NCBI RefSeq assembly: GCF_000149955.1
Contig: NC_030997.1
Span: 124,001 to 188,000 of the forward strand
DNA length: 64,000 nt
DNA from: Fusarium oxysporum f. sp. lycopersici 4287
Taxonomy: Eukaryota; Ascomycota; Sordariomycetes; Hypocreales; Nectriaceae
Direction: 5' to 3'
Shown here: piece after piece, positions 1-9,536 of the stretch
Layout: every line of letters begins with the position of its first letter
Numbering within the stretch: position 1 is the first letter of the stretch
Notes under the pieces: generated by a model
Told to the model about the DNA's origin: nothing
Seen by the model: only the letters and a program-made list of their open reading frames with translations
Databases searched by the model: none
Program-made: the position numbers and the translations under genes

Positions 1-814
1 TCGAGCTTGGTTCCGTCGACTCACCAGTTACTGGGATGTCAAGACTGGTAGCGTATGTCACCGAATGTAGATTGAGCTTCTCAAATAAAGTTGACAACCC
101 ATCGCCATCAATCGGAGACTTCGGGCTACTGTTCCCGCGTGCGGCCATTACTGCCAAAGCGCCTTGGAGGTGCATGTATCCCCTGTCACTGCGCTGCTGC
201 AGAGTCTCAGTGAAAGCCATAAGCAGGCATGCGACCACACAGGGCAAAGCACCGTTCCGAAGGTCCGAAACTTCATTTTGGACTAGCCTCAGCGCCTGAT
301 GATAATGTCGTGTCGTTGCCAGTCCCTCCCGAGAGCTAAGCATATGCTCGTCGTACGAAGCGCCGAATGCAGCAGCAGCAGCTTGCACCGCTGGGATTGA
401 GTGAATCATCTGAGGAACAGCATAACTCCAGAATGAAATTTCAGATTGACTCTTGGCACGACGTGGTCCTTGGCTGAGGACTGTGCAGGTAAGATAGACA
501 TAGCGATCTAGAGAAGAGGTCGGGCTGCGCGGGGGACTGCGGGTAGATAAAAGCGCTGCTTCTGCAGCTTTCAAAGAAGGACCTGGAGGTGCGCCAATTG
601 GATAGCCAAGGCATGAGACTTTGGAGAATAAGCAACGTCGACACGATGGCTTTGTCTCATCGCATTTAACTCTACGTTTCCTAGGTATGTCAATACGACG
701 CGCTGGCTTTCTCTCGGAAGAGGGCTCATACTTGCAGGTTAGGCAGCCAAACTTTGACTGCTTGACATTGTTCCGCGTGCGCTTTATACTCGGACTTATT
801 GTTGTTTTCTCCAT
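1..814 (-). CDS. Zn2Cys6 transcription factor, N-terminal part (runs off the window)
   Basis: A fungal binuclear zinc-cluster regulator, presumably nuclear, cut off by the left edge. The start is the ATG read from 814 (MEKTTISPS...). Exon 1 is 814-732 and ends inside the zinc cluster just after CLTCK. A 51-bp intron (731-681, GTATGA...CCTAG) follows, and exon 2 (680-1) resumes with KRRVKCDETKPSCRRC and a sixth Cys in SKVSCLGYP, giving the C-x2-C-x6-C-x6-C-x2-C-x6-C pattern. An intron at this place in the cluster is common in this family. Downstream the protein is Ala/Ser/Pro-rich, then has helical stretches (LPCVVACLLMAFTE, RGYMHLQGALAVM) like those in the middle region of fungal-specific C6 factors. 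The stop and the rest of the regulatory domain lie outside. The target genes cannot be inferred. Confidence 0.85.
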   Translation of the reverse strand, partial: MEKTTISPSIKRTRNNVKQSKFGCLTCKYEPSSERKPARRIDIPRKRRVKCDETKPSCRRCLFSKVSCLGYPIGAPPGPSLKAAEAALLSTRSPPRSPTSSLDRYVYLTCTVLSQGPRRAKSQSEISFWSYAVPQMIHSIPAVQAAAAAFGASYDEHMLSSREGLATTRHYHQALRLVQNEVSDLRNGALPCVVACLLMAFTETLQQRSDRGYMHLQGALAVMAARGNSSPKSPIDGDGLSTLFEKLNLHSVTYATSLDIPVTGESTEPSS

Positions 815-1437
815 GTTTGCATGGACTGGTCGAGTCACTAATGGTAATACGGCTGACAGGACAGGTATGAGGGGCTGAAAGCACGCAATTACAATGTTCC
901 GGCGGCCAGGTGGCATGATTCGCTGTAATCCCTGTCCTTTACTTTCCATAAGAGACTTCACAATTCTCTCCCATTATCTATCCATTTCATGACCTCGTTG
1001 CTCTCAGAACTGAGTGGTAGTTAGTCGACACGGGGGATATGTGGATGTCGCTAGACCCTAATAGCGTAAACAAAGTTTCAATAGCCCTGACGATCGCCTT
1101 GATAGTTTACATTAACGTTTTCACCCCTGCTGTTTCATCTTATCATCTTGGTAGAACATGGGAACGAGCATCGCGACGCAGGACGTCACCTTTCCGTAGC
1201 GTGGTTATCAACGAAACATGTTATTTAAACGTGGCTGTTGGATTTACCAGGGTATATGTTTTTATTAGAGTCTCATGGGATTTGGTGTTGACGTGCACTT
1301 GAGATGGTAAGCGAATCTGAATGGGTAAGCCGTAAGGTATCTACTTATGCTTCTGCATTCAGAAGAAGAAAAACATATATATGCATATGATGTGTTGGCG
1401 GTGATTTGAATCCCGAGTAAATCCATCCTGTTCCTTA
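815..1437. other. intergenic, nothing recognised
   Basis: Lies between the 5' end of the left regulator and the 3' end of the secreted protein gene. I see only short, compositionally random ORFs and no RNA gene or repeat. The last part should hold the 3' UTR of the next gene. Confidence 0.5.
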
Positions 1438-2532
1438 CTAATAGTCGACGACCTGAATGTAACCCAGCTTGTAGGCCGTAGCAGCGCGAGCACACATGCT
1501 GGTGAAGTCAACACCAGGCTTCACCAGCGTCAAGTGTCCAGCACACGTCCAAAGGTCCGCAACCCCCTTATCACCGTACTGGCACTGAAGCATCTGGAAC
1601 CCATTTCCGTCAATGATCTCACAATCTAAAGGCGAAATGCCATTTTCCTCGGCAAGTGTAGTCTCGGCAACAATCACCAAGCTGAAGTCGCCGGATGTAG
1701 AGTACCCGGCGAGCTTTCCTACGTTGGCGCCGTTGCCGATCTTGACTTTGCCGGTGCGTTCGCCCAAGGTGAAGAATAGCGCAGAGGTGGTGTCGGTAGT
1801 GAAGTCGATGTATTCTACGTCGGGAAGTGATGTGTCGCCCAGTGCTGTGAAGCCTGTGCCGCCGAGGGGTGAGAGGGCGGGGNNNNNNNNNNNNNNNNNN
1901 NNNNNNNNNNNNNNNNNNNNNNNNNNNNNNNNNNNNNNNNNNNNNNNNNNNNNNNNNNNNNNNNNNNNNNNNNNNNNNNNNNNNNNNNNNNNNNNNNNNN
2001 NNNNNNNNNNNNNNNNNNNNNNNNNNNNNNNNNNNNNNNNNNNNNNNNNNNNNNNNNNNNNNNNNNNNNNNNNNNNNNNNNNNNNNNNNNNNNNNNNNNN
2101 NNNNNNNNNNNNNNNNNNNNNNNNNNNNNNNNNNNCTTCAGGTGCCTCGCTGGTGGTGGTAGCTGCGGCAGTGGTGGTTGTAGCCTCGGTGGTAGTGTCA
2201 ACAGAGGTGATAACCGGCGCGGCAGTGGTGGTATCGACAAGAGCTGTAGTGGTGGTTTCAACTGAAGAGACAGTGGAAGTCGTTTCGACAATGAAGGTTG
2301 TTCCAGTTTCGCTCTCGGACTCAGACTCAGTCGCGGTGGTAGCAGTCTGGGTCGCATCGATAGAAGCAGTGGAAGTCGCGGCCTCGCCCTCGAAGGAACT
2401 GGTCGCAGTCTCACTGACAGATGTAATGACAGTAGACGAGGAAGCAATTGACGAAGGGTGGCAGGGTCCAGCGTTAGCCAAACTAGCCGCCAGCAGGACA
2501 ACGGTCCCAGTAAGAAGGTTGCGCGAAATCAT
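1438..2532 (-). CDS. secreted Ser/Thr-rich protein with C-terminal globular domain (contains N gap)
   Basis: Starts at ATG 2532 with a signal peptide (MISRNLLTGTVVLLAASLANA), directly followed by GPCHPSS, the same mature N-terminus style as the gene at 14439-15336 (GPCKPSS). Residues from about 30 to 130 are a Ser/Thr/Val-rich stalk likely to be O-glycosylated. The N gap at 1883-2135 removes about 84 codons. The C-terminal part (from PALSPLGG) is globular, has cysteines in PLDCEI, MLQCQY, WTCAGH and TSMCAR, and ends in IQVVDY. The frames on both sides agree only if the 253-N gap length is exact. Presumably a cell-wall or apoplast-exposed protein; no enzymatic motif is seen. The C-terminal layout (a turn with LGERTG, a PxxC strand, a short CxY strand) resembles LEEGTG...PVKC...LSCYI in the second gene, so the two are probably distant paralogs. 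Confidence 0.8.
   Translation of the reverse strand: MISRNLLTGTVVLLAASLANAGPCHPSSIASSSTVITSVSETATSSFEGEAATSTASIDATQTATTATESESESETGTTFIVETTSTVSSVETTTTALVDTTTAAPVITSVDTTTEATTTTAAATTTSEAPEXXXXXXXXXXXXXXXXXXXXXXXXXXXXXXXXXXXXXXXXXXXXXXXXXXXXXXXXXXXXXXXXXXXXXXXXXXXXXXXXXXXXXPALSPLGGTGFTALGDTSLPDVEYIDFTTDTTSALFFTLGERTGKVKIGNGANVGKLAGYSTSGDFSLVIVAETTLAEENGISPLDCEIIDGNGFQMLQCQYGDKGVADLWTCAGHLTLVKPGVDFTSMCARAATAYKLGYIQVVDY
1883..2135. other. assembly gap (253 N)
   Basis: Run of N inside the secreted Ser/Thr-rich protein gene, most likely in its repetitive stalk. The length may be an estimate. Confidence 0.99.
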
Positions 2533-2697
2533 AACGAATGACGAGGTTAAACCTGAAATGAGTGACAGAAGGTGAGTGAAGACAGAAGAGAAAAAGAAAA
2601 GAAAAACTTTGTCTTTCCAATCCTTTATGCGAAAAACACCCCTTATGTTTGTTGACTTAGTTTAGGGCCGATCTTCTTAGTGCAGATCTAGTTGAGG

Positions 2698-4811
2698 CTA
2701 TTGATAGTGGCGGCCATCTAAGCCAGTAAATTGCGGTGGGCGACTGATGGTGGTAATTATCCCGAATAGAGTAATGGCGCTATTGAAAAACTTGACCTTC
2801 TTCATAAATCTCTTAACGACTGTGGCCAAGGAAATAAAACCGACTGCTGAGCACAGCCAGGATAGAAACATAACCCATGAATCCAGCGTTTCGTATACAA
2901 CCGAGGGATGCATCGATCCCTCATTCCAGAATCGTAATCGACTTCAAGCGAGACATGCTTGTCGAGATCATTCAAGTCGAAACCGCCACGATCGAAATGC
3001 GCACTGTCAAACGACGTGAACACGTCAAAACCTTCATCATGATCGTCGCTATCAACACTCATTTCAGAGCCCATTTTAGTACTTCCATCGCTGTTATAGT
3101 TAGTATTAGTATCTTCTGTCTCCGAGATAAAGACGGCGACGCCTAAAGTATCAGAGTCGAGCAATTCTGCAGTGTGAAGTAGCTTTCCCTGCATTATAGC
3201 CTCTTCTACCTTGTCGGCCATATTCAGCATCCATTTCTTTGCAGCTGTCAATGGCACTTGACGCTCGAAGAGGATTTCGCCCAGCCTCAAGGATAGAACT
3301 GGACACTCATCGGCCAATTGCTCCGCTAGCCAGTCAAGTGGCCTTTTTATCGGCTGGCGGTTTCTCTTCCTTTTGCGAGTCTGAATGTAATTTCGAAACT
3401 GAGCGGTTGAGATCTCGCCGACAAACCGCCATAGGTAACCCTTAGTCCGTACACCCTCTTCGGTCAGAACAACGTTTGCAAAACGACAACCCTTATTAAA
3501 CGTAAGCTTTGCATTTTCCCAAGGGCAATCCAACCCGTAGAAGAAGTGTTTGTGTAAGAACTCGATGATAGTCATTTTCCTCACCGCGTTGACGTCGAGC
3601 TTCTCCCGAGGATGATTACGCAAGATTTCTCCATTCATCAGAACAAGTGTAAGCAAGGATAGACTAAGACTGTGCTTGTTGCCCTGGAGCTTTGAGCTGT
3701 TCAAGCGTTTGGTATACTGGCAGCAGTTAGCGATAATGGCTAGTCTATCCCACTCCCTTTCCAGTTGGCGACTCGTTATATCTTCGATGATAGTCGGGGA
3801 CATTGACACTGGGGCTGAATCATCGCTGCTAGCGAGTGAAATTTTATATCGCTTAGCTCTGGAGAGAATAGTGGATAGATACGGTGGTGTCGGCTTGTAA
3901 TTTGAATAGGCTAGACAAAGTTTTGTTGCCTGCTCGTAAAAGTCCTTGGACTTGATCAGGAGTTCTCCGTCCAGAGATTTAAAGTGACGAGATGGCTTTT
4001 CAAGGTTGAGTCTTGGGGAGTGGGTAATGAGTAGTGTCATATTATTGTTCGCACGATAGTTCTCTTGGTAAGTCCATCCTCTGGAGAACCAGGTATCGGA
4101 AGTGATATAGTGTAGAAGTTGAAACGCATCTAGAGCCCTCTTCCAATGTGCCGGTGATAATGGCAAGTATTTATCTCCGCACATTGTCACAAAGCTTCCA
4201 GAGAGAATGTCTGTCAGTAGTTGGAGCTGCTCCGAGGTATTGATATTCCGCGATAGTAACGCGGCTGGGTGCTCGCTAAGGCTATAGACTCGGTCCATTG
4301 CCTGCATGCCTATCTCCTTTGATTCGCCTTCCTGTTGATGGATGCAGTGTCGATCGATCCACAGATAATCGTATTTAACATAATCCATGTACCGCTTTAT
4401 CCGGCTGAAAACTATATTTCTCACGGATGACTGTTTCGGATGGCCAGACTGAATGTCTTCAACCAAGTGCCCACCGTCAGAAATATCGACCTCTTCCGGG
4501 GACGGCTTCCATGTGTACGAGAGGGCTACGTACTTCCTCTCCTCAAAAGCGTTGATTGGGACAAGACCTAAGATCGGCTAAGTTGAGCTTTGACTCTCAT
4601 CACGTCGCAGTAGATCTGTGAAATATAGACAGTCGAGCCTCTCGAGGAAATCCAAAGACTTCTGTTGCGGCACGTTGGCCGCTTGAATGTGGACTAATTG
4701 CGTCGCAATGTTGGGTTCTGAATATCTCGCTCGGATACCGGCAAGCGGTTCATCCATGTCGTCGCCCAAGTGGGAGCTATTGCCTGTACGCAAATGGTTC
4801 ATCTGCGACAT
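2698..4811 (-). pseudogene. HET-domain protein gene with in-frame stop and a 3' frame change
   Basis: Encodes the three HET blocks of fungal heterokaryon-incompatibility-type proteins: VALSYTW (about residue 100), YLWIDRHCIHQQ and RGWTYQE. The HET region is followed by a long C-terminal region with an acidic patch. HET proteins act in non-self recognition and programmed cell death; no partner is evident here. The N-terminal 77 codons start at ATG 4811 and end in a TAG (4578-4580). The same frame then continues without change into GLVPINAFEERKYVALSYTW. A CAG-to-TAG transition, the RIP type of change, would explain this; a 36-nt intron ending CTTAG is a weaker alternative. Near 2920 the frame shifts by one base. 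The shifted frame gives a convincing C-terminus with hydrophobic segments (DSWVMFLSWLCSAVGFISLA, SAITLFGIITTI) ending at 2698, whereas the unshifted frame ends at 2802. Repairing one base gives a frame of 705 codons including the TAG. Confidence 0.7.
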
Positions 4812-5197
4812 GATCCGCTGATTTTGAACGAGTACCGTGATTGATACAGTATTTAATTGGGAGACACTTAAAGATAGACTTTATGTCGCTGGCTGCTTTA
4901 ACTGTGCTAGCATGTGAATTGAAAATGTAATTTCCATCACATGCGTAGAGGCTGTGTAATTAGGCAGCAGTGGGTGGCCTCAAATTGACATAGCGATGCA
5001 GATTGGGTAGCAATCTTGGCTTCTCATGAACCATACAATAGCCTAAGCCACATGTAGTAATTAATTATTTATAATCCGTAAGATCTTATATAGCATACTG
5101 AAATGCATTGTCAGTATTAATATTAACCTGTCGCTATCATAGCTTGGGTAGCAACAGGCTTTACAGAGGGGATATACACAAGACCGCGATATAACTG
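4812..5197. other. A+T-rich intergenic spacer
   Basis: About 385 bp between the HET relic's 5' end and the stop of the next regulator, A+T-rich with many TTAATTA/TATATA-like words. No gene or RNA recognised. Confidence 0.5.
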
Positions 5198-6758
5198 TTA
5201 ATTAAACCTCCATCTCCTATTAAACACGGTTTCTAAGGTCTTTAAATAACCCATATCATCTAACAGACTTTTGCATACATAGCCATGCTTACAACGATCT
5301 TCAATATACTTTATAGTCACGCGAAGGTTACATGCACAGCAGAAAGCCAAGCTGTCAACACCAGAGCGAGAAATATAATCCAGATGATGCTTCGCAACAT
5401 CAATCATGATCTTAGTGATTGTCTCTAACGCGGCTTCAGAGCTCTTAACCCATCGCTCTCGATCAAGGTCTACTGGCAACGAGCCCGCTCTCGACAATAT
5501 CTTGTGTAAAATGTATAACGACCTATCATGAAGTTAAAGCTGGGGTATTGGGATTATTTGGAATGAATGTGTTCTTACCGTATTACTGTTGCGATAGTTC
5601 CACAACGGAGCCCCGGCTCATGCGGCGTCTGTGTCATGAACACAGACAACCGCTGTTGTAAATCTTTGTCCAACTGCTGTAGCTTCAAGAGTTGTGACTC
5701 TGGGTCACCTTGTTCAGACTGATTCGTCTCATTCAAGCAGCGGTCAAGCAAATAGATAGCTTGCGCTTGTCGGCCGAAACTGCTCAAACCGGAAGAGCTC
5801 TGGACAGTCGAAGAAGACATTGTGCAATACGTGGGAATGTATTCGCCGTTGGATTCTGTGTCAGAAGGTAAAGGTACGTCGAAATTTGGGCAGACTGCCA
5901 TGGGAGCTCGGCGTCCGGCATCGCTATACTCTAGCAAGATAAACCTGAAATCTGTCAGCGCGTTGTCTGACACCAGCTAAATTATGGGGAGATGGTATAC
6001 CTTTCCAGCACGATGATGGACCACCACAAATTCCACTCTGACGTCGCTTGCAATCTCGTCTCTTTTTGGACAGCATCCAGCCTATTATATGCAGTGTCAA
6101 CGCCAACAACCTGTGCCATTCTGATGCATGCAGCGATCGATATAAAGGCTGAGTCAATCTGGCCACTAGCATACTCATAAGCCGATAAGATAATACCAGC
6201 CTGGACCAAGGATGCGCTGGCGTGCATCATAGCTTGAACTTGAGCGTACAATGTTTTCACAGTAGTGTGTACTGCTGTATGATGTACAAGAGGATCGGCC
6301 AAGTCTCCACCGGATCGCAGAGTGACAAGGCATATTGAAAGCAAAAGAATCGAAACGTCAGCCCCAACAAGTCCTCGCTTGCTTAGCTCAATATGCTCAT
6401 CCAGGCGTCGTGGGGCTATGACGGGTAACCACCTCTGAAAGTTGTCAAGGAAGTGTTTCCCGGCTTGAAGGGGAGATTGGCCGACTACTTTGTAAAGGTA
6501 GTGCAGATGATAAGCCATCGTTCTGCCCAAAGTGGTAGTGGAAATAGACATGGGGAATAACGTAAGAGACCATGGTTTGAACACCTCTGCTACATTGTCG
6601 CTAATTGGCGGTGTATCGCTCTCATTTTCGTAGACGCAGTCGAAGCCACGTTTGAAGCAGTAGGAACAGGTAGGTAATTCTTTACCGCACGCTTTCTTCT
6701 TGGCCTTGCATATCCGGCAGAACCGGAGTGCTCGTTGTGGTGAAGTCATGATCGACAT
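5198..6758 (-). CDS. Zn2Cys6 transcription factor (482 aa)
   Basis: Three exons: 6758-6001, 5944-5579 and 5522-5198, with introns GTATAC...TTTCAG and GTAAGA...GATAG of 56 bp each; phases agree. The zinc cluster begins at about residue 14: CRICKAKKKACGKELPTC, then C and C in SYCFKRGFDC. The middle region has the fungal-specific transcription-factor signature around the first splice junction (WWSIIVLER joined to FILLEYSDAGRRAPM). No leucine zipper is obvious after the cluster. The gene is divergent from a permease at 7281, with a 522-bp shared promoter, so it is a good candidate for that carrier's pathway-specific regulator. The C-terminus is short for the family, which often runs 600-700 residues. 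Start chosen at the first ATG; a second Met at residue 4 is equally possible. Confidence 0.85.
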
Positions 6759-7280
6759 GGGGTTTAAAGGCTCAGCGAGGTGAGAACTGTGTCTTCGGCC
6801 GCCGCTATTACTGCAATGGGTTTTGAAAATACATTATTTGAAAGAATTAGGAACTGGGTTGGCGAAGTAGAACCTTGAGGTCCGACATGAGAGCTCATGC
6901 TAGTGGACACCTGCGGCCGCCGCTTTGCCCATGTTCGGTCTAGCGCAAGTGGACAAGACGATCATGCCGGAAATAAACTGGGGGACTCTTGGCAATAAGG
7001 CTCTTTTTCCGGCCTGCAGTGCCGAATACTTGCTCATCTCTTAATTGAGGGTTTCCACCATAGCCACGTAAAATAAATAATACCAAGGTCTTCTATCAAG
7101 GTACTCATGAGTGATAAAATAAAGGAGTCGAGATTAATATATAAGCTTAAATATCCAGACGATGTTGTCGATAGAATGGAGGCCAGTTCTTTATTGTATT
7201 AATTGACATCAATTGAGTCACCAATTTTACATTTACTCTACCAAAGGTTTTGACGGACAGAGCTGCTTGATTTGCCTATC
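6759..7280. promoter_or_regulatory. divergent promoter with two identical CGGCCGCCGCT boxes
   Basis: Shared upstream region of a Zn2Cys6 regulator (leftward) and a permease (rightward). An 11-bp word, CGGCCGCCGCT, occurs at 6796-6806 and again at 6914-6924, 118 bp apart. Each holds the head-to-head triplets CGG.CCG that zinc-cluster dimers recognise. Exact repetition in an otherwise A+T-rich spacer suggests operators, but binding is an inference. Confidence 0.45.
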
Positions 7281-9255
7281 ATGACGACCAACAAGAACCA
7301 GTCAGACTCTGAGCAGAGTGTAATAACGACTGAACCATCACCTGTCCAGATGTCCAAGCCAACCCGTCGATGGTGGCATTGGCATGAGCCTGGCGCTAGC
7401 AAAGAAGAGAAGTGGCTCATCTTCAAGCTAGACGCCGCCATTCTCACTTACACCTGTTTGGTATGGGAAACCCCCTTCTAGATCAATGAATTCCCGTTAA
7501 CAGACTTTGTAAAAGACTTTCTTCGTCAAATATCTGGATCAAACGAATGTCACGAATGCTTATGTATCTGGAATGAAAGAGGACTTGGACCTTCGTGAGT
7601 TATGCACCACCGCAATGTCACTGATATCTAGAGGCTAATAGTTTTCTTTAGATGGAAACAAGCTCAACTGGCTTACGACATACTTCAACATCGGCATTAT
7701 CATCGGGGCACCTTTTTCAACAGTAATGCTCACCTTTATCAAGCCTCGTTGGTGGCTTCCTGCTTGCACGATGGCTTGGTCACTTCTAGTTCTAGGAATG
7801 CATAAGGCTGAGACTGCTAAGACACTTTATATCTTACGGTAGGTCGCGACGAGGCTACAAGCCTGATATGAGGGAGAAGGCTAACTAAAGGATCTAGATT
7901 CTTTACGGGTCTTTGCGAATCCGGTGCTATGCCTGGGTCATTCTACCTGGTATGATTCTCTACGAGATACGGAAGGAACATGCTTACTTAGAGACTTGGC
8001 AGATCGGAAGTTGGTATCGCAAGTCGGAGATTAGCAGGCGGACTACTCTATTCTGGTTCTCCTCCGTTAGCGGGCAGATGCTCTCTGGATATATCCAAGC
8101 TGGGCTGTATGATAGCCTCGCTACATCTGACGAGTACAATCTAACAAATCTCTCAGGTATCGAAACGTGAATGGTCGCCTAGGTCTAGCTGCTTGGCGGT
8201 GGTTATTTATCCTAGACTTCTTGATCAGCGTTCCAGTTGTCATTCTTGGTCTTATCATCTGCCCTGGTAAGACACAAATGTTCATCATACGATTTGCGCT
8301 TGACCTAACACAACACTGAACAGATGAACCAAAGGCAAAGAAACTCTGGTGGATGTCTGAAGACGAGAAGCAACGATGTATCGAGCGAATGGCCGATGAG
8401 GGCCGAGACGCTGAAGGTTCCCATTGGGATCGTGCATTGATCAAACAGGTTCTGAGATCTTGGCAACTTTATGCATTTTGTCTTGCTTGGGGGTCAGTGA
8501 CCCCCTTTAATCACGTTTATGGATACTTCTAACTGAATTTAGGTTCATGGAACTTACTTGCGGCGTGAATCTTCAACGATGGATGACACTATGGATCAAG
8601 TCCCTCCGTGTTGATGAAAAACCGAAGTACAGCACTGAGAAAGTCAACGCGATTCCTACGGTGGTAGGATGTACAGTAAGTCACCTCAGCCATATTTGCT
8701 GCCCACTTGTTAACAAAACATCTTCTAGGGCCTTGTCTGGATGCTTCTGAGTGCATTCATTGCAGATAGCTATCAGAATCGGGCTCTACCAATCTGCATT
8801 CTGGGCTGCGTACAGCTGTTCAGCTACATCGTGCTTCTAGTATGGCCAAGCAGCGAGGCTTTCATTATGGCAGCTTATTATCTCGCCAGTGCATACAGCG
8901 CGCTGTCACCGCTGATATCTGCTTGGCTGAACTCCAGTAGCGGTGGGAAAAAACAGCTTAGGGCCCTAACTACAGGACTGATGGTCTCAATTGGATAGTG
9001 AGTTTCAACCACCTCTCAGCCCTCGAGCCAATGATCAGATTGGACAGCGGTAATTGACAGCCACATCCGATTAGTGCCGTGGAGACTGTTGCTCAGCAAG
9101 AGATGTTTCCTATTTCGCAGGCCCCCAAGTTTAAGCAGACTCATGGGTACGTCTTTGGGATTGCATGGATAGCTGTCATGGTTGTCTGGTGCTCTGTATG
9201 TCTCCCACTATTGGAGCGACACTTTTCAGCTCGCCAAATGAAGTCCCGAGGATAA
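7281..9255 (+). CDS. MFS anion:cation symporter, allantoate/pantothenate permease type (487 aa)
   Basis: Ten exons: 7281-7460, 7516-7594, 7652-7838, 7898-7949, 8003-8106, 8157-8266, 8324-8492, 8543-8675, 8729-8997, 9075-9255. All phases close and give 487 residues, normal for the Dal5/Fen2/vitamin H family of plasma-membrane carriers. Family hallmarks are HWHEP near the N-terminus, [20 protein letters not shown] in helix 1-2, [30 protein letters not shown] and [13 protein letters not shown]. The substrate cannot be read from sequence (allantoate, biotin, pantothenate, dipeptides or nicotinate are all known in the family). The first intron needs an AAAAG acceptor, because the nearby CAG acceptor would bring in a TAA. 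The start at ATG 7281 follows the usual N-terminal length. Divergent from the regulator at 6758 and convergent with the amino-acid permease. Confidence 0.88.
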
Positions 9256-9536
9256 TTTCAACGCAATGCGGGTTATTTCAAGGCTGGGTCTTCTGGCCAG
9301 TGGGTCACTACTCAGGGCATGGAAACAGATTTGTGCCGCGCCGGATACTTGGCCACTTCTAGATACCTATGAAGGGCCTCTCCATGACTGGTAGTCTCTG
9401 CAAATCAGGTCCCTTAATGGCCTACTACCGAGAATATCCCCTCACTCCTAAGTATGGTATGTTGCCAGAAATGTGTTTTTTGAGAGCGTTGTTTTTAGTC
9501 AATAGACTTGGCAGCTGATTCTTTGCATCGCGCGCC

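Noticed and set aside
1613..2575. Long plus-strand ORF rich in Val and Ser
   Set aside because: It is the antisense shadow of the secreted Ser/Thr-rich gene; its Val-rich composition mirrors the Thr codons of the real frame.
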